Assembly (NCBI GenBank): GCA_004001285.1
Contig: AP018698.1
Span: 1 to 64,000, forward strand
Reading direction: 5' to 3'
Source of the DNA: Arthrobacter sp. MN05-02
GTDB taxonomy: Bacteria; Actinomycetota; Actinomycetes; Actinomycetales; Micrococcaceae
Length of the DNA stretch: 64,000 bases
Below, in pieces: positions 34,251 to 42,709 of this stretch. Below the pieces are notes generated by a model. That model was given only the letters and a program-made list of their open reading frames with translations. It had not been told where the DNA came from and made no database searches. Each line of letters opens with the position of its first letter. Within the stretch, counting starts at the first letter, position 1. The position numbers and the translations under genes are program-made.

Positions 34251-35820
34251 TGAGATGAGGGTAGTGCCGCCATGTCGCTCCGGATTCCTGGGCCCATCGG
34301 CTGGCGGTGTTGAGTGAGATGCCGATGGTGTCCGCAACGATACGGGCGGGCATTGTGGAGCTCAGTTGGCGTGCCGCTGCTTCCTTCGCCGGGCGTGGTG
34401 CGATGCCGATGTCCTTCAGCATTCTGCCGAGGTTCGATTCGGTGATGTGGGTGTTCGGCATGAGTCCGTCGAAGAGCCACACGTCGGCTGCTGGACGATA
34501 GATGGCGCGGACCGCCGGCTGTTCAAGGTGGCACCGCAGTATTTGGGCGATGCTCGGTGGGAGCTTGACGGGTGCGGCCGCGAACCGGATGGTCGTCGCA
34601 CTAGCCGTTAGCGTCACGTCAGCGAGTTTCAGCCGTGCGCAGCTCGTGAGAGATTGCGCGAAAACGAGGACGAAGAGTCCGACCAACCGGACCGTGGTGT
34701 CGAGCGCGGTGTCCCCGAGCAGCCGGTCTACGTGGGCCCATCGTTGTGCCTCGCTCATCGCTGCTCGCGGTGTCAAAGGGCCCTTCCTAGGCGTAGCAAG
34801 GGCCGGAGCAATCCCTGCTCGGCGCGCCCACGCAACGAAACCACCGAGCCTGTTACCGGTTGTTGATGCTTGTCCGAGGTATCGGTCGACGTCGGTTTGG
34901 GTGACGTCCTGGAGGGTGGTGCCGTGCTCATGAAGGTGTGTCAGGAAGTCCTGAATGACGACGATTTCCTGGCGTCGGCGGTAGGACTCGCTGGGGCGCA
35001 GCGGGCGCTGTGCTGCTTGGCGGTACAGGGCCCGGAGTATTTCCCAGCGGTAGTACTGCTCGATGATGAGGGCCTGCGCGGGTGGGAGTGCGCTGAGGAC
35101 CTTCTCCACGTGCAGGGTGAAGTCGTGGAGTTCGATGTCGATGACGGGCAGTGTCCCCGCGTTCATGAGGATCCGGCGGAAGTACCGGATCCGGGGTGAT
35201 GGGGTGAGCTTATCCAGCGTGTCGTGGCTGATGTCCTGCAGATCGTGGGCCATGGCCTGCAGCGTGTTTGAGATTTCGGGGTGTCGTAGCCACCGGGTAG
35301 CAGTGCGTTTGTCGGGCACGGTTAGCAGGTGTTGCAGGAAACTGTCGAGTCCTGGGTGCAGCGTATGGTCCGGGCGGGACAGAAGCGTCCGGGCGCGTTC
35401 GGTGAGCCGACATGTGCCGCAGTGGGAGCCGGTGAGTTGTTCCTCCGTCCCGCACCTCTTGCAGGCGAAGCGTGCAGGGACCCCTGCGCACGAGGCGCAG
35501 ACAATAATCCCGTCACTGTCGTGGAAGGCCAGCACCTTCACCTTCCCGCAGGTAGGACATGGTCCTGGGCATCGGCGAAGGGTGGAGTAGCAACGGTTAC
35601 AGGCGGGCCCGCCCAGAAGGGTGTAGCCAGCGGTGATGGTCCGCTGGCATAGGTGGCAGTGGCGGGGAAGCATTCGATGTTCGTCGTCAGCGTCGGCGTC
35701 GGTGCGGTCGTCTGTGCGTGGTGGCTTATTCGCTGGGTGGTCGCCGGAGTCGTGCCGGGATGGGGCGGAGCTCCCCGACGGATGCTCCGCTATTCGATGT
35801 GCCGGTCCGGCGGGTTTCAT
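34246..35820 (-). CDS. Zinc-finger recombinase-like protein
   Basis: 524 residues. The N-terminal third has four CxxC pairs (CHLC, CNRC, CPTCGK, CASC, CKRCG, CGTC), typical of zinc ribbons. The C-terminal part (VGLFVLVFAQSLTSCARLKLADV, WLFDGLMPNTHITESNLGRMLKDIGI, PARIVADTIGISLNTASRWAQ) follows the tyrosine-recombinase fold, but no complete R-H-R-Y set is clear, so it may be an accessory subunit. The annotated start overlaps the XRE gene by 95 nt; ATG 35673 (MLPRHCHLC) is an alternative. Confidence 0.65.
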   Translation of the reverse strand: MKPAGPAHRIAEHPSGSSAPSRHDSGDHPANKPPRTDDRTDADADDEHRMLPRHCHLCQRTITAGYTLLGGPACNRCYSTLRRCPGPCPTCGKVKVLAFHDSDGIIVCASCAGVPARFACKRCGTEEQLTGSHCGTCRLTERARTLLSRPDHTLHPGLDSFLQHLLTVPDKRTATRWLRHPEISNTLQAMAHDLQDISHDTLDKLTPSPRIRYFRRILMNAGTLPVIDIELHDFTLHVEKVLSALPPAQALIIEQYYRWEILRALYRQAAQRPLRPSESYRRRQEIVVIQDFLTHLHEHGTTLQDVTQTDVDRYLGQASTTGNRLGGFVAWARRAGIAPALATPRKGPLTPRAAMSEAQRWAHVDRLLGDTALDTTVRLVGLFVLVFAQSLTSCARLKLADVTLTASATTIRFAAAPVKLPPSIAQILRCHLEQPAVRAIYRPAADVWLFDGLMPNTHITESNLGRMLKDIGIAPRPAKEAAARQLSSTMPARIVADTIGISLNTASRWAQESGATWRHYPHLR

Positions 35821-36076
35821 GCAGACCTGATCGAGCGGTATTCACGTGGATGAGGTCGTTTGGTGTGCAGTGCAGGATCTGGCATAGAGCTGCGAGGACT
35901 TCCATGTTCAGCCGGGCCGGCGGACTGGTCACGAGGCGGTAGACCTGCTCACGCGATAGGTGGACACCGGCTTCGCGGAGCGGTTCCACCAGGTCGGTGG
36001 TCTTGAACATCCCCGCTGCTGCCATGTGCTCTCGAAGGTGCCAGGTGAATGGTTGCTGAGGTTCATGAAGAGGCAT
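35726..36076 (-). CDS. XRE-like helix-turn-helix protein of the recombinase element
   Basis: 116 residues. FTWHLREHMAAAGMFKTTDLVEPLREAGVHLSREQVYRLVTSPPARLNMEVLAALCQILHCTPNDLI is a Cro/C1-type (HTH_26) domain. ATG 36076 follows GGAAGC and overlaps the tyrosine recombinase stop by 14 nt, so it is coupled to it. Probably it controls the element, or acts as a directionality factor. Confidence 0.75.
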   Translation of the reverse strand: MPLHEPQQPFTWHLREHMAAAGMFKTTDLVEPLREAGVHLSREQVYRLVTSPPARLNMEVLAALCQILHCTPNDLIHVNTARSGLHETRRTGTSNSGASVGELRPIPARLRRPPSE

Positions 36077-37187
36077 TGGAGCTTCCATAGATGCGGGAGA
36101 GGGCTTGGGCGATGACGCGGTTCTTATAGTCATCGCCCACGGAGGTGTAGATGGCGGTGGTGGAAGCGTAGAGGTGCCCCACCTGATCCTGGACGAACTT
36201 CTCCGAGTATCCCCACTCGATGAGATTGGTGACGTAGGTGTGGCGAAGGCAGTGCAAGCTCAATTCAGGCGGAAGTCCTGCTTCATCGCGGATCTCGGCG
36301 AATCGCTGCGCGAGGTAGCGGTCAGAGACGCGTGTGCCCCGCTCGGTTGGCCACAAAGCCCGGCCGCCCGAGGTCGGTTTGGTGGACGCGAAGCGGTTGT
36401 GTCCCTGCTCAACCCATTGCTGGAGGCCCTCGATGGCCCAGTCGAATTCCGGCACTGTCAACACCGTGCGCCTCTTCGGCCCGGAACCTCGGGATCCTTT
36501 TCCCCACCGCACCTGGACGGCACCGAAGGATCCGAACCGGGGCGCTGCCGGATTCGGACGGAGGTCGGCCGTATCAAGTCCCAGCACTTCTGCCCTGCGC
36601 AGGCCGAAGGCGTAGACCGTCTTGAAAATCTGAGCATCACGAAGAGCGGCCAGCCCTCCCTTCTTCCCTGTGGACACAATTGAGTCGACCCGCTGGTCAG
36701 CGCAGGAAAAGAACGCTTCGAGTTCCTCGAAGGTCAAAGCGCGCCGCTGAGCCCGGCCCTCGTACTCGAGCAAGTGCACGGTGGTGTTCCAGTCATGGCA
36801 TATCTGCTGCGGGGCACTCCCGAATCTCGCCTCGCACTCCCCCATCCACTCATACCGACCATCCGTTAGGTAGGCGCAGAACGCACGAACTACCCCGTGG
36901 TAGCTCCTCACAGTGGACCGGGCCAAAGGCTTCCCGCGGCTCGTGAGATGGACAGTAAAATCCTCCAGATCCGTAGGAGTCCACTCCCATGGACTCCTCT
37001 CACAGAACAGAGTGAACCGTCGGATCAATCCGATACGAGTGTCGATACTCTGCCGATTCAGACCGCGGCTCAACTGCTGGTTACGCCACCCCTGCAACAT
37101 CGCATCGAACACGAACGCTTCCTCATGCAGCGGTACGACGTTCGATAGCAACGGTATTGAGGAGTCTGGCCGCGTCGAATCCTTCAC
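36063..37187 (-). CDS. Tyrosine recombinase/integrase
   Basis: 374 residues. The N-terminal SAM-like core-binding domain (IDTRIGLIRRFTLFCE, TDLEDFTVHLTS) precedes the catalytic domain with Arg in FGLRRAEVLGLD, LSLHCLRHTYVTNLIEWG (H-x-x-R), GHLYASTTAIYTSV (His and nucleophile Tyr). All catalytic residues are present. First gene of the three-gene element; GTG 37187 is the assumed start. Confidence 0.88.
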   Translation of the reverse strand: MKDSTRPDSSIPLLSNVVPLHEEAFVFDAMLQGWRNQQLSRGLNRQSIDTRIGLIRRFTLFCERSPWEWTPTDLEDFTVHLTSRGKPLARSTVRSYHGVVRAFCAYLTDGRYEWMGECEARFGSAPQQICHDWNTTVHLLEYEGRAQRRALTFEELEAFFSCADQRVDSIVSTGKKGGLAALRDAQIFKTVYAFGLRRAEVLGLDTADLRPNPAAPRFGSFGAVQVRWGKGSRGSGPKRRTVLTVPEFDWAIEGLQQWVEQGHNRFASTKPTSGGRALWPTERGTRVSDRYLAQRFAEIRDEAGLPPELSLHCLRHTYVTNLIEWGYSEKFVQDQVGHLYASTTAIYTSVGDDYKNRVIAQALSRIYGSSNASS

Positions 37188-37316
37188 CCACGCAGTGTTG
37201 CACTTGATGCATCATTGATGCAATGGAAGTTACTGTATTCGCTTCCTGGGATACGATCACCGAAAAGACACGCAGGGCGAGAGAACCCCGAACCGCCCTA
37301 TCTACAGGAGGCCGCG

Positions 37317-37568
37317 GTGAGTAAGACTTCGATTCATCCAACGGTGAGGCGTGGCACTATCTGGTGGAGGCTTCAGATGATAGTGCTGGGCGTCATCGCT
37401 GCCGCGTTTACCGTTCTTGCTTTGCAGGATCCATTCCCTGGACGGCTGCTGATAGCAGTCGTGGCCGTCGCCATCTCAGCTCTCTTCAGCCTCATGGCGA
37501 TGAAGCAGATAGAGGCGCTCCGCCACGAGTACCGCTACAACAAAGATGAGAGTGACGAGCTTCGCTGA
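37317..37568 (+). CDS. Small membrane protein, two segments
   Basis: 83 residues from GTG 37317, set by ACAGGAGGCC. Helices MIVLGVIAAAFTVLALQDPF and LLIAVVAVAISALFSLMAM are followed by a charged helix (KQIEALRHEYRYNKDESDELR). Located between the integrase and the SRAP 5' fragment, it is either cargo of the element or an older neighbour. Confidence 0.6.
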   Translation: MSKTSIHPTVRRGTIWWRLQMIVLGVIAAAFTVLALQDPFPGRLLIAVVAVAISALFSLMAMKQIEALRHEYRYNKDESDELR

Positions 37569-37639
37569 CGTCAGCATGAAAGTGCAGAGCGCCAATGAGG
37601 CTTCCAACCATCGTTGGTCTGGCCAAACCCGCTACAGCG

Positions 37640-37701
37640 TTGCCCCGTCCTGCCTCGGGAATAATGCCTGTTCTCCCAGCAATCACGAAGCGTCCACACA
37701 T
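37640..37701 (-). pseudogene. SRAP gene, 5' fragment
   Basis: ATG 37701 opens with MCGRFVIAG, the invariant SRAP N-terminus including catalytic Cys2. After about nine residues the sequence (RTGIIPEAGRG) no longer resembles SRAP. The matching C-terminal part lies on the same strand at 33518-34250. The 3' limit of the fragment given here is approximate. Confidence 0.6.
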
Positions 37702-37785
37702 GTCCGTCATTCTGCCCCAGCACTTCAAAGTTAGAACATGAGTCGGACCTTGGGCCGCGCACCTCCCTCTCCGCATACTGGAGCG

Positions 37786-39147
37786 ATGGGCACCTTTGAC
37801 GGCGACTTTTGGATAGATCCGGAGAACAAAAGGCGTGGTTCTCTGTTCATGGATCAGGACGGCACGTTCTTACTCGAGGTTGAGGGGTACCTGTTTTGGC
37901 CTAAACAGCTGGAGGACAAGGGCGAATTCTGGGAACAGAACGACCGTCCCGAGAACGTTGTAGCTGATCGCTGGCCACGAACTGTTCTCGGGCTGCTAGA
38001 CACAGGAGAGTCCATTTCTCTCCTGGGAGCCATCATGCAACACCTCCATGGAGACCTACGGTTCCAGCGGTTCGCCCTGCCTTCCCTCGTTCGCGGAGCA
38101 CACCTGCACGGACGTGATGACACTGTCAGCGGGATCAGATGGCAGTGGCGAATTCCCCCACAAGCGGCGGGATGGACACAAGATCCTGCGTCCCGAGTGG
38201 AAGGGGATGTCGCAGGCGTCCTCAGCCCATGGTGTGATGACCGTAATGCGGGCCTTCAACTGCTGCTCGACCAACCCAGCCCACTGGACGCGACGCTTAC
38301 AAGAAGCAGGGAATACAGCAGTCAGCTGGTTGCCCTAGCTTGCTTTAACGCTCCCCCGGCTGCGACGGTGACCGAGGTCTGGGTGAACGACAAGTGGTGT
38401 GAGTACGAGGTTCCAGAGCAAGATTCAGCCCCCCAAGTCGAGACCAGGCTGATCCCTCTCAGAAGCCTGACAGTTCCTACGTTCGCCGATTGGTTGCCGA
38501 AGGCCGACCTCATCCACCCTTTCCCTTTCATGGCGAACTCGCTCACAAGCATCCTGCAGCTCGACGGAATGATTCTAGGCACCCTGCTTGAAGGGCTTCA
38601 CCGCAGGTTGTACCCAAAGCAACGACCACTCACCGGCATCAGCAATAACAAGGTACTGGCCGCTGCAGATGCCGCTCGGAAGGTCTTTGTCGACCGGCTG
38701 AAGGAGCAAGGTTGTGAGAACCCCGACGTTGCCAACAAGCTCGCCAAGGAAGCACTGTCCCACATCAACGAGCCCAATTATCACGACCGAGTCATGGAGC
38801 TTTTGGAGCCTGTGCAAGAACTGGTGCCGAGCCTCTTTGGACCCGACCTGTCGGAGTGGGTGGACCGAACGAAGGCGATACGAAATGCCCAGAGCCACCA
38901 GACGCTTCGAACCTTCGGTGAGGAGAAGATCCAGGAGTACTACGTCTTCATGCAAAGCTGTCGGTGGGCGGTAACTCTCCGCATGCTGCTGATGGTGCTA
39001 CCAAAAGAACAGGTGCTGACCACCCTTCGAAAGTCGCGCAACTTCCACTTCGCTCTGGCTAACATTGACCAGGAAAATTTATGGCCTGGTTCTTCTGCTC
39101 TGCAGTCTTTCCGAACTAGCGCAGCAGACAATGGAGTCCCGGTTTAG
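37786..39147 (+). CDS. ApeA-type HEPN anti-phage protein
   Basis: 453 residues. The start GTFDGDFWIDPENKRRGSLFM and FLLEVEGYLFWP match the ApeA N-terminal domain. The C-terminal half is helical with VDRTKAIRNAQSHQTL, where R-N-A-Q-S-H (about residues 366-371) is the HEPN R-x4-H ribonuclease motif. ApeA proteins give abortive phage defence on their own, probably by cleaving RNA after activation. ATG 37786 follows TGGAG; the frame is open 16 codons further upstream. Confidence 0.82.
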   Translation: MGTFDGDFWIDPENKRRGSLFMDQDGTFLLEVEGYLFWPKQLEDKGEFWEQNDRPENVVADRWPRTVLGLLDTGESISLLGAIMQHLHGDLRFQRFALPSLVRGAHLHGRDDTVSGIRWQWRIPPQAAGWTQDPASRVEGDVAGVLSPWCDDRNAGLQLLLDQPSPLDATLTRSREYSSQLVALACFNAPPAATVTEVWVNDKWCEYEVPEQDSAPQVETRLIPLRSLTVPTFADWLPKADLIHPFPFMANSLTSILQLDGMILGTLLEGLHRRLYPKQRPLTGISNNKVLAAADAARKVFVDRLKEQGCENPDVANKLAKEALSHINEPNYHDRVMELLEPVQELVPSLFGPDLSEWVDRTKAIRNAQSHQTLRTFGEEKIQEYYVFMQSCRWAVTLRMLLMVLPKEQVLTTLRKSRNFHFALANIDQENLWPGSSALQSFRTSAADNGVPV

Positions 39148-39176
39148 CCATGTAAGCCTCTCGCGCCGCCTCCAGC

Positions 39177-39243
39177 CCCCAGGTGCACGGCACAAGCTCC
39201 CCACGCTCCGCTGCTTGTCCCGCACACAGGGGGACAGCAGGAA
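39177..39243 (+). repeat. Long inverted repeat, left copy
   Basis: CCCCAGGTGCACGGCACAAG at its start and CCCGCACACAGGGGGAC (39219-39235) recur inverted at 40410-40475. The two blocks match at 21/22 and 17/17 positions with 20 and 19 nt between them. The pair encloses three genes over 1.3 kb. Confidence 0.8.
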
Positions 39244-39400
39244 ACAAGGGCCCGCCTGCACACACCCACCACGTCACCGACACTGGTAGCTCACCTCAAG
39301 CGAGCGGTGGCCATGCACAGCCTCCATGGGGGCGGGCTGGGACTAGAGCAGGAACACCGATCAGGGTCTGATTGTCAGCGCAGCCTCGTACTGTCCCCCC

Positions 39401-39712
39401 GTGGGCCAGAACAAGCACCATGCCGCCTACTACGCAAAGCGGATGGACGAACGGATTGAGGAGTTCGTCATGCGCGAGGAACTGATCATGCTCACCGCGG
39501 CCGAGCTCGATGTCGAGAACTGCCGGCCCACCGACTTTCCCGAACCACGCCGGGTGTACGCGTGGATCCGTTACCCGTCGAAAGCGATCCGAGTCCAGGC
39601 GCACGCGATCGCGTACACGCGCACAGCGGTGAAAATCCGGTTCCTCGAGCCACTGATCAAAATTCAGCGCGAGGGCTGGGTCTGGCTCAACGCTGTTACC
39701 CCGGCACCTTAG
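39401..39712 (+). CDS. Conserved hypothetical protein inside the inverted-repeat unit
   Basis: 103 residues from GTG 39401. A basic/acidic helical N-terminus (HHAAYYAKRMDERIEEFVMREELIML) is followed by a compact C-terminal part (YAWIRYPSKAIRVQAHAI, KIRFLEPLIKIQREGWVWLNAVTPAP) rich in aromatic residues. A truncated paralogue lies at 22426-22593, so the gene has moved or been duplicated within this replicon. Unknown function. Confidence 0.65.
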   Translation: MGQNKHHAAYYAKRMDERIEEFVMREELIMLTAAELDVENCRPTDFPEPRRVYAWIRYPSKAIRVQAHAIAYTRTAVKIRFLEPLIKIQREGWVWLNAVTPAP

Positions 39713-39900
39713 AGTCCTACTGCATTCCATACTGCGAGGAAGAACAGAGTGCTCCCGAGCATGATGGGGATCATGCCTTGCGGGTAGCTATTCGGCGTCT
39801 CAGGCTTCCGTCGAGGCCGGCGCATGGAAACCGCCCCGTAGATGGCCAGCCCTAGTCCCCCGACCAGGCACAGCCCGAGATAGACATCGAGGCCACTCAC
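39709..39900 (-). CDS. Small membrane protein, two segments
   Basis: 63 residues: VYLGLCLVGGLGLAIYGAV, basic loop RRPRRKPETPN, then GMIPIMLGSTLFFLAVWNAV. It overlaps the upstream HTH gene by 4 nt (translational coupling) and the end of the convergent gene by 4 nt. Confidence 0.6.
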   Translation of the reverse strand: MSGLDVYLGLCLVGGLGLAIYGAVSMRRPRRKPETPNSYPQGMIPIMLGSTLFFLAVWNAVGL

Positions 39901-40187
39901 TCCGGTGCGAGGAGCGCTGACGTCCCGTCGACGTCGAGTCCACCGCGTGCGATGTCTGTCCGAGCCTTGGCGTAGGCGCCGACGATATAGTCCTCGAGCT
40001 TGGATCGCTCAATGCGCCACTGACCACGGCCGCCGATCTGAATAGCCGGCAACTCCCCCGAGGCGATGAGTGCGCGGATGGTACTGAGCTTGGTGTTCAG
40101 CTCCTCGGCTATCTGCTGCAGGGTGAGGAACCGCAGCGGCCTTGCCTGCTCATCGTGCTGCCCATCGTCGTGGGGTTGCTCTGTCAT
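39897..40187 (-). CDS. Helix-turn-helix (excisionase/BldC-like) protein
   Basis: 96 residues. RFLTLQQIAEELNTKLSTIRALIASGELPAIQIGGRGQWRIERSKLEDYI is a MerR-like HTH_17 domain, as in Xis and BldC proteins. It may regulate the unit or act as a recombination directionality factor; no recombinase lies within the unit. Confidence 0.78.
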   Translation of the reverse strand: MTEQPHDDGQHDEQARPLRFLTLQQIAEELNTKLSTIRALIASGELPAIQIGGRGQWRIERSKLEDYIVGAYAKARTDIARGGLDVDGTSALLAPE

Positions 40188-40409
40188 GTACCCAGCATTT
40201 CAGCCACCCAGCGCTGCACTGCTGATTGACGCCTTAAAGAGGTGGGGACGGAATCGCACCATGAACTGCACACCCCAGAAATTGGACTGCAAAGTAGTCC
40301 AGTCCCTGAGGAGCCACCCAGTGTCCGAGGTTGTGCAACTCCGCCGATGCTAAGTGGTGAGCGGAGATGGCGCGGTGACTCGGCGGTGGTGTGCAACTAG
40401 TTAATCCGG

Positions 40410-40475
40410 GTCCCGTCGTCCCCCTGTGTGCGGGAAAAGCCCGAAGGACAAGTAGCTTTTGCCGTGCACCTGGGG
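40410..40475 (-). repeat. Long inverted repeat, right copy
   Basis: Inverted counterpart of 39177-39243; GTCCCCCTGTGTGCGGG at 40418-40434 and AGCTTTTGCCGTGCACCTGG from 40454. Confidence 0.8.
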
Positions 40476-41671
40476 TCGAGGAGCGACCAACACACTTCCG
40501 CCCCTCCAACCTCCTGATGCCTGGGCCATGGCGGCTTGCCGGGTGTCGTTTTTCCGTGCGGCGCGATAAGCGTCCGTGCTGGGCCTGGCGTGGATGGTGT
40601 GAATGGCGGTTCGGCACAGGTGATCCACGCTCGAGGTTCCTACAGGGCGGCGAACCGCCCCTGCACGTACAGAACGCTGACCGCCATCCGGCTCACTGGC
40701 ACTTGTGCGGTACCACTCTCATACACGTTCAGTGCTAGCGCCTGAGGTCCATGGCAGCCGCCTCCGCAGCGAGACCGCACCACATGGTCTTCGGCATTTT
40801 CTCAGCTCAATGGTCCTCTGCTTACCAGACAGGTGGGAGTCACCAGCGTCGTCGTCGAACGACTACGCCCGGCCTCAGGGCCGAATACAGAAACACAGTT
40901 TTACGGGTATCTGTGCATATCCTATTCTGTGTATGCAGAGTTATGTTTCGATTGGCAGCTGGCTTGCTGAGCAGCGGCAGTGTGGCGAGGACTCAACACT
41001 CGGGCGGTGGAAGAGGGGCGCGTGGATAACCCACCAACAACACGTCACTCGCCGCCACCACTCCCCCGGTCCAATGAGCCTGAACACCTATGCCCGCTCG
41101 GTCCACATTTACGGCTTGCAACATCAACCTCCTACGGCCTGCTCTCAGATCCTCAAGGCCCGACATGAGATGTCGTTCATGCATGAGGTTTGAAATACAT
41201 GGCCAACGGCAACGCCCCCGAAGTGGTACTCCTCCACTTGTTGCGCTTCTATGTTTACGGCATTCTGTCTCAACGCACTTCAGCACCCGCCCTTTCTGTG
41301 ATTACGCTTTTCTGTGTATCAAGAGCGGTGTCTCGAGCGCCGTGCAAAATCGAGCGCCGATCTCACCCTTGGCGGGAACTCGAAGTACGGAGCAGCCGTG
41401 TCACGGAGCGGATCACAGGTCCTGGCAAACCCGCGTTGTTGTTGGTCGGGTCCATAGCCGTGAGCCCATACAGGTCTCTGTGTACACAGGCCCCTGCATT
41501 AGCGTGTTTCTGTGCAGAGTAAGATGAGCGCTTCCATGGGGTCCAGCAGAGTGCAGCGCGCACTTCCCCGTTGCTCAATCTGATTCATGCGTGCTCCGCC
41601 TTGCCCGAGACGTTTTGTCCTGTAGCCCACGTATCGGTGCAACTGGCGGTTAGATCTCCTTCGCCTGGCAT

Positions 41672-41757
41672 TCCTGCAATCGTCGGCCTGCTCCTAGTAT
41701 TCACTAGGATCTGTGTTTACAGGATGCAGTGCTTCTGTGTATCCGTCTCCACAGATC
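41672..41757 (+). repeat. 86-bp direct repeat, copy 1
   Basis: Begins TCCTGCAATCG and ends CTGTGTATCC-CTCCACAGATC. Aligns without gaps to 42027-42112, with 68 of 86 positions identical by hand count. It contains two TCTGTG motifs. Confidence 0.8.
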
Positions 41758-42026
41758 ACCAAGTCTCTTCGGGGCTCACATCCGATGCTTACCGGTTTTC
41801 TGTAATTCTGTGTTTACGGTATTCTGTTTTAACGGCAATCTATAGTTCTGTGAATACGTACCTGCAGCATGTCATATACCGTGGTGAAGCTTCAGAAATG
41901 CCCTGAACAGCAAAGGTGATGCTGCATCCTGGGGGTGTGGGGAAGTGGCGGACAATCGGTCAACAGGTGAGGACCAGCCGCATGTCAGACACTCACTTGG
42001 CTGGGGATACCGACTCCACGGCGGAC

Positions 42027-42112
42027 TCCTGCAATCGTTGGTTTGCTCTTCATACCTTTTAAGGTCTGTTTTTACAGGATTCAGTTTTTCTGTGTATCCG
42101 CCTCCACAGATC
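42027..42112 (+). repeat. 86-bp direct repeat, copy 2
   Basis: Second copy of 41672-41757, same orientation, 355 bp downstream. The best conserved part is TTTACAGGAT and TTCTGTGTATCC to the end. Confidence 0.8.
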
Positions 42113-42297
42113 GGCATTACGCAGCAGCCCGCCCGCAAATTGGACACGCATTCCTGTGTATCTGTGTATACGGTGATCTTTGTTTCTGTGCACGACATTC
42201 ACTCATCGCCTTGTTCTGCTGGTCGAGCATTAGAGCTGCTCTCGACTGCGGGTTGAAGCTTCGCCACGGGGGAGTGGCAGATCATCCCTTAGAACAC

Positions 42298-42327
42298 GTG
42301 AGGGCCGGCCATTTGGCCGGCCCTCAC
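42298..42327 (-). terminator. Hairpin behind the parA/RHH operon
   Basis: Perfect 14-bp inverted repeat (GTGAGGGCCGGCCA, TT, then its complement), 130 nt past the end of the RHH gene in the direction of transcription. Confidence 0.55.
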
Positions 42328-42457
42328 AAGGCTGGGGGAGTACCGACCCCACAGCTGATCGTCTGCAGTGTTTCTGTGTTCCTGCTTTTCCGTGCCCACA
42401 TCGAGTGGTGGCGGGACAGCCGGGTAGCGGGGGAGTACTCCGCGTAGTGCGGTAGTT

Positions 42458-42709
42458 TTAGTCGGTGATTCCGTCGATGTAATCCCGCAAGATCTGTGCC
42501 ATGGGAACTCCGGTGTCCATGGCGCGCAGTTTCAGCTTGCGGTGCTGCGCGAGTGTCAGGTCGAGGGTAAGGCGCTTGGCATAGTCTTCGTTGGCGCTCT
42601 TGAAGGATGTCGACACGGAGGGCCCATTACTTGGAGCTGCGGAAGTGGTTGTGGCCGTCTTAGGTGCCATTCGTTCTGCGAGTGATGGCTTCTTAGCTGG
42701 CGATGCCAT
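42458..42709 (-). CDS. RHH-type partition protein (ParB-like partner of ParA)
   Basis: 83 residues. A low-complexity Ser/Thr/Lys-rich N-terminus is followed by YAKRLTLDLTLAQHRKLKLRAMDTGVPMAQILRDYIDG, a ribbon-helix-helix fold. It overlaps the end of parA by 17 nt. In type Ib partition loci such a small RHH protein binds centromere repeats and represses the operon; the TTCTGTG repeats nearby are candidate sites. Confidence 0.78.
   Translation of the reverse strand: MASPAKKPSLAERMAPKTATTTSAAPSNGPSVSTSFKSANEDYAKRLTLDLTLAQHRKLKLRAMDTGVPMAQILRDYIDGITD

Larger units (their letters stand above)
34251..37690 (-). mobile_element. Recombinase-trio element inserted in the SRAP gene
   Basis: A tyrosine recombinase, an XRE-like gene and a zinc-finger recombinase-like gene lie head to tail between the two parts of one SRAP gene, with a small membrane-protein gene near the right side. 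The boundaries are inferred from where SRAP homology stops (about 34250 and 37680). No clear terminal repeats or target duplication were found by eye. Confidence 0.55.
40476..42457. other. Non-coding block with TTCTGTG repeats: candidate origin/partition region
   Basis: Two kilobases without a convincing gene, AT-richer than its surroundings. TTCTGTG followed by T/A-rich TATAC or TTTAC sequences recurs at about 40925, 41293, 41308, 41475, 41710, 41733, 41796-41858 (four), 42065, 42088, 42149-42193 (three) and 42365. Further related sequence lies at 43295-43365 next to parA. It is adjacent to the ParA/RHH pair and rep, so these are candidate iterons or centromere sites. Confidence 0.55.

Noticed and set aside
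42290..42300. AGAACACGTG as a second LexA box
   Set aside because: Only half of the palindrome is present; the sequence runs into the hairpin at 42298 and lacks the second GTTC.
40476..42457. Many short frames in the repeat-rich block, and a possible CRISPR array
   Set aside because: The TTCTGTG repeats are short, irregularly spaced and lack uniform spacers; no cas genes are near, and no frame has a convincing start or family.
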